Positions 1 through 11,481 of a stretch of DNA of 64,000 nucleotides are shown here, one piece after another. This stretch comes from Marchantia polymorpha subsp. ruderalis (Eukaryota > Streptophyta > Marchantiopsida > Marchantiales > Marchantiaceae). Within the stretch, counting starts at the first letter, position 1; every line of letters begins with the position of its first letter. The notes below the pieces were generated by a model. It made no database searches, had not been told where the DNA came from, and saw only the letters and a list, made by a program, of their open reading frames with translations. The stretch lies in NCBI GenBank assembly GCA_037833965.1, contig AP031356.1, forward strand, positions 2,750,501-2,814,500. The letters run 5' to 3'. A program made the translations under genes and the position numbers.

Positions 1-175
1 CGACTGCTGCTCCACTGCCTGCTAAAATATCCAGGGCAGTGGGAGATCCCACTGCTTGAGCCCCTGTTCCGGCTCGATCTTCGGTTTGTGAAGGGGTCGA
101 CGCCGTAGTGACTTTTGTCACTCTTGCACCGCCCGCTTCTGCTGCCTGTCCTTCCGGCGCAATCTGCGCGGAAGG
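1..175 (-). pseudogene. LTR-borne ORF of diverged subfamily, distal part
   Basis: Read on the minus strand this stretch is open and encodes an Ala/Pro/Ser-rich segment ending in SPTALDILAGS. The same motif (SPTALDILAKSS) occurs in the LTR-borne ORFs elsewhere in the window. It continues, in frame, the minus-strand ORF at 8739-10214, from which it is separated by the solo LTR at 176-8733 and its GAAGG duplication. The ORF runs off the left edge of the window. Confidence 0.8.
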
Positions 176-579
176 TGTGGTAGCCCACTTTTGGCAATTT
201 TGAGGAAATTAAAACATTTTTTGGAAAACTGTACCCTGGCAGCATTGTAAATAGCCTTCGGTACATCAAAACGGAGTGCATCCAGAAGATCGCGGGGATT
301 CTCGAGGGATCTTGTAGAATCTAGGACTTGGGGTGCAGCAGTAAGGACAAGCACCACCCTCCCTGCGAGCTCTGCAGTTAGGACCCCTACGACGCAAGGC
401 GCAAAACCTGCCTTCGGAGGTTGCGTCCGCGGCGGTAGGGAAATCCTCCATAATTAGGTCAACCCTCGGGCGCCTTGACCAAGTTAGGGTCTCGTGGGAA
501 AGAGCTCGACGCACTGATTCCAACGAGTCCAAGAACGCTTGGAACGGAGGAGGACTTAGGGAGTTATCACTATTGGAAG

Positions 580-1320
580 ATACGGAGACGGTCGCCTTCG
601 GCGGAAGGAGTTCGCCACCGGCGGGAATTCCGCCTACGCGGAAGGAGGAATCAAGTTTTGTCCTATGCGCGGACGAAGGCGTTCGCCTGTGCACAGGCGA
701 AGTAGGGTTTGGGGAGGCGCGAAGTCCGCCTACGCACAGGCGTTCGCCTGTGCACAGGCGCTTCGGCGTCGGCGGAAAATCCGCCTTGGGCCCTAGAAAT
801 GCGCCTTGTGAGGTAGAAAGTGTACGGCGCCTTCCGCGCCAGCGCAGCGCCGCGTACGGCGGAAGAGCCGCCAGAGTAATCAAATCTGTACGGACCATGC
901 GGACAGGACGGGTGGATGCGCTCTTGGACGGACGGAGTTGCGGCGGCGGAAGCGCCGACGAAGAAACAAGAAACGGACAGACTGGACGGAGACGGCTGAC
1001 CACGGTCAACGCCTTCCGCGCCAGCGCGACGCCGCGCACGGAATTCGCCTGCGCACAGGCGAGCGCCTGTGCACAGGAGGATGAAGTTCCGCGTCGGCGG
1101 AGAATCCGCCGAGGAGTCTGCCTGCGCACAGGCAGGAGTTGAACTTTTGTCCGACATGCGGACACACGCGTCAAGGCAGAGGGGGATTGGCCGAGGGGCG
1201 GTACGAACAAGTGTACCGCGCAAAGGCGGAAAACTCGCCTTCGGCGCTACGCTCCCGTGTCCGCGGGGTAATACGCTCGCGGAGTTCAAATCCGCCAATT
1301 CGAGCGTGAGAGTTTAATCG
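580..1320. repeat. Palindrome-dense leader of the LTR
   Basis: Short palindromes with shared arms and different cores are packed here. Examples are the perfect 16-mer CGCCTGTGCACAGGCG (near 687 and 742), variants with GCGC or CGCA in the core, and GCC/GGC stems around TTC. The same words recur in the LTRs of B, C and D. Both strands stay open over hundreds of bases as a by-product, so the ORFs here are not taken as genes. Confidence 0.8.
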
Positions 1321-4300
1321 GCGACGGCGGAGCGTGAAGCCGCGCGTGAGAGCGGAGACCGTTCCAGCGTAGAGCCGGCGCGGCCATCAAGTGAGACGTT
1401 CTCCACGAGCAAGAGCCGACCATGACCTTCGACCGGGCGGCGGAGAACGTCCCATTCTTGAATTCGCGATTCCAATCTCTTGTGCGCGCTGCGCGCATCC
1501 ATCTGCTGGCTGCTAAACATTCTCGACGTCGCCGCACAGGAGATTTCTTGTTGATTGAGGGGGAAGTGAATGCGCGTGAGTTGGAATTGAGGGCGATTAG
1601 AGTTTGCCGAGAGAGAAAGGAGCTCGGGCGGTGCGGAAGTAGAATGAGCGGGCGAGCGAACCCCAGGAACGCAATGACGAGACCGGGCAGATTGCGGATG
1701 GTGCCGCTTCGCCTACCACAGAACGGGCTGCGCGCTTTCGAGGAGCGCTTAATAGCAAGAAAGCTCGATTTCTTGCTATGGGGATGGAACTACATCTGTG
1801 CGAATATGGTGCGCGAGTGGCTAGAGCCACAGGGACCACCCTCGCGCGGATTGCGTCCGCATGTTGATCGGTGGACAGTCCAAGATTGGGCGCAGGCGTT
1901 GGGAAGATGTGCTGGAATGCCAGGGCATCTCCTTTTCGACAGTGAGAGCATCAAGGTGACCAAGCAGGAAGAGGCGCAATTTGTGGAGCTATTCAAGACC
2001 GGGAGGTCTACCAAGAATGGGTACAGGACCCGTGATTACAAGGATCGATTTCGCCGGACTTTGTCCGCGGCGCTGATGCAATTACTGCAGCCACACCGCG
2101 CCTGCTACATCACATTGTGGCAGGTCTCTTTTGTGGAGTGCGTCATCGAGGGAACTCCAATTCACTGGGCGAGCATCCTGCACAGGGTGATGCGACAGCA
2201 CGCTTTTGAGGAGAAGGGGGGAACTCTAAACCATCTTTCTCCTTTCCTCATCAATTTTTATCGACAGCGGAATTGTTTGACAGCGGCAGAGCTTGAGCAT
2301 TTTCCGCCATTGTCCGTCGACCATCCCGGGAAGTATGTGCGGGAGAATGAGGTCGACACTGATGCAGAGGAGTCACCGACTTCTACCCCATCAAGGCGGA
2401 GGGACGAAGGGAGAAACACTCCTGCAGCACGAGTGCCGCGGAAGCGGCGATGGAGAGAAGAGTCCGAAGAGGAGCAGCATCAAGAACCCTCTGCTCCCAT
2501 TCGACCGCGGCCGCTGTACGAGTCATACAGCCGGCCGAAGCAGAAGGCACGCAGACTGGTGTTACCAGCCGACAGTGCGGACACGGCGACGATTGCGACG
2601 GAGAAAGGAAGTGCGTCGCCAGAGAAGCATGAGGAAGCGCGGACGACCGCAGGAGCAACGGGCCACGCTGCAACCTCGACGGGAGAGAGGCCGCCTACGG
2701 GCCAAGGGCCTCCGGAGTTACCACGTGCGTTGCGGACAGATGTTCCGTTTGCGCACAGACAAGACTCCGCGGACGGACGAGCCTCCGCGGACAGGCGATC
2801 ACAAGTGGACGTGGATCTACGCTTACGCGTGGGAAGGAGCAGTCCGCCTGTGCACAGGCGCTCGCCTGTGCACAGGTCGCCTGTGCACAGGACACCTCCA
2901 CACGTGCCGCCTGTGCACAGGCAAGAATCACCCCCGTTCCAATGTAGGAAGGGGAAGGAGCCGGCGGAAGAACCGCCTACGAGACACCGGCCCTCGGGGC
3001 CAGACCCTCCGGCGCACCACGCGCCGCAATTTGCGCCTTCGGCGCCAGGGCCTTCGAGCCGAGGAGATACGAGCAGGGAGCGTGCGGAGGCCGCACCATC
3101 GGCGGGTAGTCCGCCGATAGATGCGCCTTCGGCGGTAGGGCCTATAGGCCAAGGGACATCGGGCGAGCGGCCCCCGGCCATGTCGCCTTTGGCGATGGAT
3201 GTCCGCGGCGCTACGCCTGCGGCGGACAAGGCGCCGGCATTTGCGCCTGCGCACAGGCCGAGCACAGCCCCCACGGACCGATCAAGGGAGCAGCAACAGA
3301 CGGAGGAGCGGAGTGACTGTCCGCGGGATGAAATTTCGATGCGCGATGCGCAATCAAACCCCGCGCAGCCACCCTCCGCTCGATCGCCTTCGGCGGCGGG
3401 CGTCGGCGGCAGAGAGGACACGGTAGACGACCAACAAGCGAGCGACGGGGATGCCGCACGGGTACATTCGCCTACCGCCTTAGACATTTTGGCGAAGAGC
3501 AGCGAGGCTGCAGCCGTGCCTTCGCAGGCAGCACACGTCGACGACGTGCAGCCCCACTCGGGGCAGTCGCCGACGCAATCAATGGCGACTGAAATTTTCC
3601 ACTCGGATGATGACGACGGGGGCTCCACCGAAGAAATGTCAGGAGCAGAGGACACCGAGGAGGAGGAGGAGGAAATTGTTGGAGCGCCGGCGGCGGCGCT
3701 CTCTGAGCAGGTGATTCCGTTGCTGAGGTACTTGGATCGCAAGGTCGATAAATACGCCGACCCACTTCAGCCGGGATCTTACATCGAGTTAGTGCGCAGG
3801 CGGACTCGCACTAAAGTCCACACCAGCAAGCTGTTAGCTAGAGTGGACAAGGAGTTGAGGGAATTGAAGGAGAAGAATGCATGCTTGTGGGGTCAGTATA
3901 AACTTAATCAGAAATTCTACAAGTACTCCGAGAAGGTGAAGGATGAGAAACTGGACGAGCTCACCAAGGAGCAGGTGAAGGTCAAGGAAGCACTTATTTC
4001 TGAGCAGGCCCAGAATCGGATTTTGTCAGAGGAGCTCGTGCGACAGACGCGGTTGTTGGAACAATGTCAGCTCGCACGGCAGGCGGATGAGGAGTTAATC
4101 CGCAGGTTACATGTAATAACCCACTAAAGGCTAAAACTGCAATATAGTGGTAGAAAGGTCGAACCCACAGGGACAGAGGAACACACGGGGTACAAAGTGT
4201 CACGTTTTAACAGACTATTGAGGAGTTTGAATTCTCAGGCGACTGTCACTCCCAGAAATACTGCAAGTGTCCACTCGGAGCGCACTCGGAGGTCGCACAG

Positions 4301-5190
4301 TGCAGCGTAACACACACACACACACACACACCTGAAACTACAGAAACACAACCCAGAGATCCGTTAGGACCTCTACTTCAAGATTTCAGGGGGAAAGTCT
4401 CTCACGAGCACACTCGGCAAAGCTGCGGGCAGTGACTTCCAACTCCGGCTTTTACAACGCTTCCACTAGCTTGCTGCTAGTGTAGGAAACCCGGTTTGGA
4501 CTACCTACTTCGGATCGAAGTCACTCCTACGCGGTGAACAACACTCTCAACTCACAAAACGCGCAGAGAACACAGGTCCACACTGAAGGACTCACTGTGA
4601 AACATTCCAGTAACACAACAACAGTCTATTGAAGAGTTTGAATTCTCAGGCACTTGTCATTCCCAGAAATACTACAGGGGTTACCCTCAAGGCACCTGCT
4701 GCAGCGTAACCTGAATTTACAACCAAGGCTTACACGAAGTAGCAAAACTTCACTTTGGCATTCAGGGGAAAAATCCCAAAGGAGTACAATCAGAAAGAAA
4801 CACTCGAAGGTGTAGGGGCGAAACTGTTCAAGTATCTAACTAGTCACTGGCTCTAAGCATCGGCAGTCACCCGCAGGTGCAGATCCGAACTACTCAAGTC
4901 TCTAACCAATGTACTAGCTCTGAACATTCGGCCGAAGGCCTTCAGCTACAAAATGCGGAACGCTAAGTTGTAACTCCTCGTGCGTGGTGACAGAACTTAA
5001 AGACACAAACACGCAAAGGAAATGGGTTCCTGATCTATACTTCTGAGTTTGGGAAAGAACCCCAGGCAAAACGCCTGGAACTATTTTATACCTTCTAAGT
5101 CCTACCTAACACTACACTGCACTACCATGGTGCGAGCCGCAACAGAACCTACACCTGAGGAGTCGGCGGCTGCCTTCCCCTCTAACTTAC

Positions 5191-5231
5191 AACCTAAATC
5201 TAACCCTAACCCTAAATCTGAATCCTAAGCC
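5191..5231. repeat. Telomere-like motif within LTR
   Basis: A degenerate run containing CCCTAACCCTAAA, matching the plant telomere unit CCCTAAA with errors. It recurs at the same position in related LTRs at 34624-34663 and 61959-61997, so it travels with the element and does not mark a fused chromosome end. Confidence 0.6.
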
Positions 5232-6340
5232 TACTGTACAGAGCCGCCAGTGCCTTCCCACCCAAGATCTGAGGCGGAAAATTTGCAGGCAGGCGTGGCC
5301 GGCCGAGATCAACGGCCCCACAAAATTTCAGATCCATCCGACCGTCCATCGCAAAGATATGGGCCCCGCAAGATCTCTGAACCTAGGCCAAAATTCCTTC
5401 TCCAAAATCCGAGGACTGTGGGTTCCACGCGTCCTACACGCAAGCCGCCTACTCGCAGGCCGCCACTGCCACACCTGAACATTCTACATTCATGACCACC
5501 CGATCCTCGCCGGAGGAAATCTCCTTCCGCGCACCGCCGAATGCGTCCAACCGCCAAAGACGCACTTCCACACCTTGTCAATCTCTAACAGTCACCCCGA
5601 CGCCCATAACTCACGGATCCTTGCTTCGTTTGCAACGTTCTTGGGCTCGTTGGAACGAGCGTGTTGTGCTCTTTCCAACGAGCCCCTAACCAAGTCAAAC
5701 GGATAAGAATTGAGAAAGTTATCACTGTTTTACTCTTCCGCCGAAGGCCTGCAACCGTCGAAGGCGTCCGTCCGCGCATCGGACAAAAGTCGATCTCCCT
5801 ACCTCCGAAGGCGGAATTCCCGGAAGCGTAACCCCGAAGGCGAACATCTAGGGCCGAAGGAGAACGTCTACGCATCTTCCGATAGTCCTAACTCCCTAAA
5901 TTCCCATCCGTCCCAGGCGTTCTTGGGCTCGTTGGAACGAGCGTCGCGAGCTCTTTCCAACGAGACCCTAACCACCGCAAACCATTAAGAATTGAAAACA
6001 CTATGTCAACTTTACCCTTCCGCCGAAGGCCTGCCTGTGCACAGGCCGCCTACTTGCAACCCGCCTGTGCACAGGCGTCCGCGTCCGTCCGCGGCGTAAG
6101 CCGCCTCTCTAAGTGTTAACGCCGAAGGCCCCTCTAAATGTTAGCACCGAAGGCCCTCCATATCAGAAACTTCCGCCGCTTCTAACTCGGTGATGCCTCA
6201 TCCGTTTCAAGAGATCTTGGTCTCGTTGGAACCAGCTCGTCGAGTTCTTTCCAACGAGACCCGAATCAAGTCAAACCGCTAAGAATTGAGAAAGTAATGT
6301 TGGTTTTACTCTTCCGCCGAAGGCGTTCGCCTATCCACAG

Positions 6341-6466
6341 TCCGTCCGCGGCGATGACCTGGCTGTCTGCGGCGCTGAGCTGTCCGTCCGCTGCGCTGAC
6401 TTGTCCGTCCGCGGCGTTGTCCTGGCCGTCCGCGGCACTGACCTGGCCGTCCGCGGCGATGACCTG
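6341..6466 (+). repeat. 21-bp minisatellite, 6 units
   Basis: Six head-to-tail 21-bp units built on CCGTCCGCGGCG plus a variable NTGANCTG tail. The unit is a multiple of three, so one frame reads PSAALTW-like heptads, but there is no long ORF to carry it. The same array has nine units in LTR A (35130-35318). Confidence 0.9.
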
Positions 6467-7756
6467 GCGCAGAAGGCGCCGTACACTTTCTACCTCACAA
6501 GGCGCATTTCTAGGGCCCAAGGCGGATTTCCCGCCGACGCCGAAGCGCCTGTGCACAGGCGAACTTCCTTCGTCCGCGCATAGGACAAAACTTTCTTCGC
6601 CGGTGCGCAGGCGGAAAGCTGAGTATCTTGCGACCTTCATAACTCCCGGAATTCTCCTCTGTTCGTGGCGTTCTTGGGCTCGTTACAATCAGCGCGTCGA
6701 GCTCTTTCCAACGAGACCCTAACCAAGTCGAGGCGTTGCGCATTGAGAAAGTTATGAGGGTTTCACTCTTCCGCCGAATGCACTCTCCCGTATCGCCGAA
6801 GGCGTTGACCCGAAGGCGTTGACCGAAGGCGTCTACCGCCCAAGGCGCATCTTCCGGCGGTTCTTCCGCCGAAGGCGTACCGCCAAAGTCGCTCTACCGC
6901 CGAAGGCCCCCCCCATCAGTAACTTCCGACACTCATAACTCAGTGACCTCTCATCCGTTTCACAAGTTCTTGGTCTCGTTAGAACGAGCGTCGCGAGCTC
7001 TTTGCAACAAGACCCAAAGCAACTCAAGGCGTTACGAATTGAGAAAGTTATGAGTGATCAACCGCCGAAGGTGCTCGAAGCGGATCCTGCAGCATGAACC
7101 GCCCGTTCCGTCCCAAGCGTCCCACTGTGGCCTAAGCCCAAAACCCCTTGACTGTCCTCGATCCTCTGGTTTCGCGTACCGATTACTATTTACAGCTGCT
7201 GCCGCGGTACTTACTATTCAAAAATGTTTTAGTTCCGACAAAAAACAAAAAGTGGGTTACCACATTACAGTCAGAGTGTGACGAATTGAGAGCGCAACGT
7301 GCTGAGGCCGAATCGCAATTAGTGATAATTGAAGAGGATCGCAGGAAGGAGGCGGATCGCACGAAGGTGGAGACGGCGAGGCGTGTCGCCCACTGTCTCA
7401 GGGGCTACGCCTACTGGGAAGTGAAGGCGTAGGAGAAACTCACACTGCGTGAGTTTGAATTGCGCGCAGCCGGGTTGTTGTCAGGCGACAGTAGGAGTCG
7501 GCGGAAGGTAGCAAAGAAGCTCGATGCTTTTCTGTCGAAGGCGCAGGATACCATGTCCGCCCTCGAAGTGGAGGTGTCCGCGGCGTTGCAGCGTTTGGGA
7601 CTGCGCAGTCGAGCGGAAGATTGGCAGGGTAGGGAGTTAGTGCGCGGCAATCCGCCGCGCAGGAGACGTAGTACAGGTTCCGCGGAGTGTAGTGTAGCGT
7701 GGTTCCGTGCAGGCGTGTAGCGTAGTACAGTGTAGTGCTAGTTAGGACTTAGAAGG

Positions 7757-7766
7757 TATAAAATAG
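7757..7766 (+). promoter_or_regulatory. TATA box of full-length LTR
   Basis: TATAAAATAG lies downstream of the LTR-borne ORF and about 970 bp before the LTR end. It is conserved at 32614-32623 in the 3' LTR of B and at 41692-41701 (minus) in D. This places the ORF in U3, so a genomic transcript would carry it only at its 3' end. Confidence 0.7.
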
Positions 7767-8170
7767 TTCCAGGCGTTTTGCCTGGGGTTCTTTCCCATCA
7801 GAAGTGCAGATCAGGAACCCATTTCCTTTGCGTGTTTGTGTCCTTGAGTTCTGTCACCACGCATGAGGAGTTACAACTTAGCGTTCCGCATTTTGTAGCT
7901 GAAGGCCTTCGGCCGAATGTTCAGAGCTAGTACATTGGTTAGAGACTTGAGTAGTTCGGATCTGCACCTGCGGGTGACTGCCGATGCTCAGAGCCAGTGA
8001 CTAGTTAGATACTTGAACAGTTTCGCCCCTACACCTTCGAGTGTTTCTTTCTGATTGTACTCCTTGGGATTTTTCCCCTGAATGCCAAAGTGAAGTTTTG
8101 CTACTTCGTGTAAGCCTTGGTTGTAAATTCAGGTTACGCTGCAGCAGGTGCCTTGAGGGTAACCCCTGTA

Positions 8171-8640
8171 GTATTTCTGGGAATGACAAGTGCCTGAGAA
8201 TTCAAACTCTTCAATAGACTGTTGTTGTGTTACTGGAATGTTTCACAGTGAGTCCTTCAGTGTGGACCTGTGTTCTCTGCGCGTTTCGTGAGTTGAGAGT
8301 GTTGTTCACCGCGTAGGAGTGACTTCGATCCGAAGTAGGCAGTCCAAACCGGGTTTCCTACACTAGCAGCAAGCTAGTGGAAGTGTTGTAAAAGCCGGAG
8401 TTGGGAGTCACTGCCCGCAGCTTTGCCGAGTGTGCTCGCGAGAGACTTTTCCCCCCCTGAAATCTTGAGTAGAGGTCCTAACGGATCTCTGGGTTGTGTT
8501 TCTGTAGTTTCAGGTGTGTGTGTGTGTGTGTGTGTTACGCTGCACTGTGCGACCTCCGAGTGCGCTCCGAGTGGACACTTGCAGTATTTCTGGGAGTGAC
8601 AGTTGCCTGAGAATTCAAACTCCTCAATAGTCTGTTAAAA
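8171..8640 (+). repeat. Internal duplication in R/U5 of the LTR
   Basis: About 58 bp starting GTATTTCTGGGA, containing GCCTGAGAATTCAAACTC and ending near a TAG-CTGTT stretch, occurs at about 8171-8228 and again at about 8583-8640. A (GT)n microsatellite lies between them near 8515-8534. The same arrangement is present in the other LTR copies. Confidence 0.75.
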
Positions 8641-8733
8641 CGTGACACTTTGTACCCTGTGTGTTCCTCTGTCCCTGTGGGTTCGACCTTTCTACCACTA
8701 TATTGCAGTTTTAGCCTTTAGTGGGTTATTACA

Positions 8734-11481
8734 GAAGGTGTCCTTGCTGAAGGTGCGTCCGCCGAAGGCGTTCGCACACTGGTCGTTGGCCCCATCCGTC
8801 TCGCAGTCGGCGAATCCGGCTGACTCTCTGTTGTCCGACTCGTAGTCGGCCGACCAGCAGTTGTCCGACTGGGAGTCGGATACACCCTGCGCGTCTTGAC
8901 TCCACTTGGCCTGCTTGCTGGTGGCGTTCTCCCAGAAGTGCCTTCCGCTGAAGACGACCCTCTGAGGATTGTTGGCTCGTCAGCCAAACTCTCTTCTGCT
9001 TCCGGCCTGCTGTCCGGTTCAACGCGCCGTTCAGTTGGCCTTCCTTCCGCTTGTCGGCCTTCAGTCATCCGACTCGCAGTCGGCCGGTTGTCAGTCCGTC
9101 CATCTCCTCCCGAAGGCCGTGGTGCCTTCTGTGCAGAGGTATCTGCACTCTTCCCTAGAATCTGAGCGATTATCTCCTCCTGTGTGAGATTCCGCCGGGT
9201 CGGAGTTCGCCCGGTCTCCTCAGTACCAGTTGGCATTTTTCGTGCCCTCTGTTTTGGTCGACTGTGAGGCTCGGGGGTGGGCCGACCACGAGTCGGCGCA
9301 GCTGGCACTTCCGGCTGTCTGTCCTCAGGTCTCTCATCCCACTTCCGCTTTCGCGGAATGCGCTCACTTCGACGTTCTTCTGCTGCCCTTGCTGGAGCCG
9401 GAGCCGGAGGCGTACTGGCAGGTTCCTCGTCCGGATCCGTGTCTACTTCGGCCTCCCTCGAATATCTACCTGGATAGTTCCGGGTCAGCTGCGGAAACCG
9501 TGTTTTCTCAGCATTTGTCAAACATCCCATCGCCCGATAAAACACGATTAAGTAAGGCGATAGATGATTGAGGGTTCCTCCCTTCTCTTCTTGCGCATGT
9601 TGGCGCGTCACCTTCCACAGGAGCCGTGCCCAATGCACCGGAGCTCCTAACAACACTAGCTCCACAAACTCTACCTGCCAACCATGCATGTAAGCGGTCT
9701 TGGTCGGCTGCAATATCTGCAGCAATGCCGTCGCGACATTCCTCCGCAATCGATCCTTGTAATCCCGTGTCCGGAAACCGTTCTTGGGATGTCTGGCAAC
9801 TTTGAAGAGCTCATTGTAAGAGACTTCTTCCTCCTGGGACACCTTCACGCTATCGGCCTCGAAGAGGAGATCCCCTTCCTCGCCGGCACACCTGCCCAAT
9901 ACCTGCGCCCAATTGCAAATGTCCCATCTCTCTGGGTGCGGGCGGAATCCGCGAGAGGGCTTGTGTCTCTCCTGCAGATACTCGCGCACCATCTCCGGAC
10001 ATGTCCAGTTCCACCCCCATAGGAGAAAATCGAGCTTCAGCCTCAGCAGCACATCTTGAAATGCGCGTAGACCGATCTGCGGCACCCTGAGTGGAGACAC
10101 TCGCAGCTGGGGAACCTTCGACATTGCGTTGCCTACACACACAAACGTTCTCCCTTTCGCTCGCTCTCTCACAATCGCCACTGCGCATCGGCCACTCAAG
10201 CACTGACTGCTCACTCTCTCTGCGCTCGTTCAAGATCGCTACTCACAATTCTTTCAAGGTCCGCCAAGATCCTTGCGCAACTCGTCTCCGCACTCTCTAC
10301 TCTCACTGCAGGTCGCTCCGCCCTTGCGCGTAATCTTGGAAACTGGAAATCGCAAAGTCAAGAATGAGAGAATGAGACTGGAGCGCAGTCTTTTCTTCTC
10401 CGATTTCAAGAACGTCCAACGTTCTTACTGGTTGCAACGTACGCAGCCGGCTATACGGCTTAACGGTTCGCCCTTTGCATGCGCGAATTCACGTCTCCGC
10501 ACTGCGCGCATTCGCATGCTTAAACGTTGAATTCTCCCGCCGCCGCCACCTTCCGGACTCGAGTCCGCTGCAGGGTATACGTCGGCCCTGTTGTCTTTTC
10601 CTAACCCGTCCCTCACCGGAGGCGTGTCGCCGCTGGTGCGTTCATTATCCGTCGGCGCCTTGCTGGAGGCGCACATCCAGTCGGAGCGAATTACGCCGGC
10701 GCGCAGTCGTACCGCCTATTTTGTCCTTTATGCCTCGTCCGTTGCTGCCGGCGCATATCCGCCAGCGCAACTCATGCCAGCGCATCCGGCCGTCAGCGCC
10801 ACGTCGGAGGCGTACATCCGACCGGCGCTTTCCTTCCATGAACAGCCGCCAAAGGCGCTTCCGACTCTGAGTTGGTTTCCTCCTATGAGCGCGTGATTCC
10901 GCCGAAGGCGCATCGCCGAGGGCGTACGGGAATCCTTTCCGGCTGTGAACCCTAGCGCGAACGGCGCATGTCCGGCTACAAGTTTTCCGACGCTCATAAC
11001 TTCTCCATTCCTGATCCATCTCCGACGCTCTTGGGCTCGTTAGAACGAGCGTCCCGAGCTCTTTCTAATGCGACTTCAACCAACTGGATCTACCGTGTAT
11101 CCCCATTGTTATGAAGGTTTCCCCTTTCCGCGCTAGCGGCGCTTCGCCGAAGGCGCACTCATGGTCGGATGCCTTTAGAGGTCCGGGCCCTTCTCCTGAC
11201 GTCTTTAGCAAAAACTCCTCCTGAGGTGTCTGCGCCGGAAGCGTAGCTTCCTTATTCGCTGGAGGCGCGTGAGTAGAGACACCTCAGAAAAGGAGCTTTT
11301 GCCGAAGGCGCCGAAGACATTGGCGTTGGTACATCCGACTACGTGATTCTTTGTGTCCTCGTGACGATCTCATCAATCCACTCTATTTAGCGTACTCTTC
11401 TCTAGCTACAAACACTGCTTCGGTACTAGTTTTCTAAAATTGTTTAAATTCTGCAAAAAAAACAAAAAGTGTGTTACCACA
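8734..11481 (-). mobile_element. Diverged LTR inserted in E0 (right part)
   Basis: On the minus strand the LTR starts TGTGGTAACACACTTTTTG at 11481, next to the E0 coding sequence. It runs left through an ORF-bearing region, is interrupted by the solo LTR at 176-8733, and continues at 175-1 and beyond the window. Its left end and target duplication are therefore not visible. From 11481 to about 10215 it is non-coding sequence with GCCGAAGGC-type motifs. It is clearly diverged from the B/C family but collinear with it. Confidence 0.8.
8739..10214 (-). pseudogene. LTR-borne ORF, diverged subfamily copy
   Basis: This minus-strand ORF aligns over its N-terminal half with the LTR ORFs of B and D: the LDFLLWGWN motif, then a Trp-Asp-containing segment with CNWAQVLGRCAG, then KNGFRTRDYKDR, GGTLNHLSPYL and a VDTDPDEEP acidic turn. 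It then enters a low-complexity region rich in RPT, SRTT and PSA repeats. The upstream ATG used here (10214) or an internal Met in NAMSKVPQL could be the start. The frame is interrupted at 8739 by a solo LTR and resumes at 170-1. Strong conservation of the N-terminal domain against a degraded repeat region suggests the domain was under selection. Confidence 0.75.

Larger units (their letters stand above)
4112..7264 (-). mobile_element. Nested solo LTR, subfamily II
   Basis: On the minus strand it starts TGTGGTAACCCACTTTTTG at 7264 and ends GTGGGTTATTACA at 4112. It is flanked by TTACA (4107-4111 and 7265-7269) and splits the coiled-coil part of the host LTR ORF after codon 896. It is 3,153 bp long. 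The distal third resembles the R/U5 of the ORF-bearing LTRs, but the position of the long ORF is occupied by non-coding sequence rich in GCCGAAGGC motifs, and no long ORF is present. Solo LTR A is a close relative. Confidence 0.9.
1422..7720 (+). pseudogene. LTR-borne ORF, interrupted copy
   Basis: The ATG sits in a good context (GCCGACC before it) and the frame is open from 1422 to 4111. It resumes at 7270 after the nested solo LTR and ends at 7720, with one in-frame TAG at 7430-7432 where the other copies read CAG. Visible parts, in order: a basic N terminus; a conserved domain of about 250 residues containing LDFLLWGWN; a basic RKRRW stretch; a long Pro/Ser/Ala/His-rich region written partly by palindromes (repeated SPVHR); an acidic run (DDDDGG, EEEEEE); and a long charged coiled coil to near the C terminus. 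It has no gag, protease, RT or integrase signature. The N-terminal domain loosely recalls plant transposon-associated proteins, but I do not recognise it and assign no function. Confidence 0.75.
176..8733 (+). mobile_element. Solo LTR with embedded ORF (5.4 kb without the nested insert)
   Basis: It begins TGTGGTAGCCCAC and ends GTGGGTTATTACA, and is flanked by the 5-bp duplication GAAGG (171-175 and 8734-8738). Without the nested element at 4112-7264 and its duplicated TTACA, the LTR is 5,400 bp. It aligns end to end with the 3' LTR of element B and with solo LTR D. Order: a palindrome-rich leader (176-1421), a long sense ORF (1422-4111 plus 7270-7720), a TATA box (7757), about 970 bp of R/U5-like sequence, and a TG...CA-type end. 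No gag-pol or second LTR is present, so it is a solo LTR left by LTR-LTR recombination. It interrupts the minus-strand ORF of an older, related LTR. Confidence 0.92.

Noticed and set aside
266..1298. Long overlapping ORFs on both strands of the LTR leader (also in B, C, D)
   Set aside because: They are written by palindromes and simple words (repeated CAQA, VHRR, CTGE) and overlap on both strands; no coding evidence.
2480..3742. 420-codon antisense ORF within the LTR ORF (and its counterpart at 30639-31757)
   Set aside because: It is a shadow of the sense frame in GC-rich, palindrome-rich sequence; it has no domain, no start context and is broken where the sense frame is kept.
6341..6466. 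CRISPR-like array
   Set aside because: Units are contiguous 21-mers with no unique spacers, in eukaryotic retrotransposon DNA; a minisatellite.
4112..7264. TIR-type DNA transposon with 5-bp duplications
   Set aside because: The inverted termini and TSDs at first suggested it, but the same termini bound the LTRs of B and C, with PBS and PPT next to them, so these are solo LTRs.
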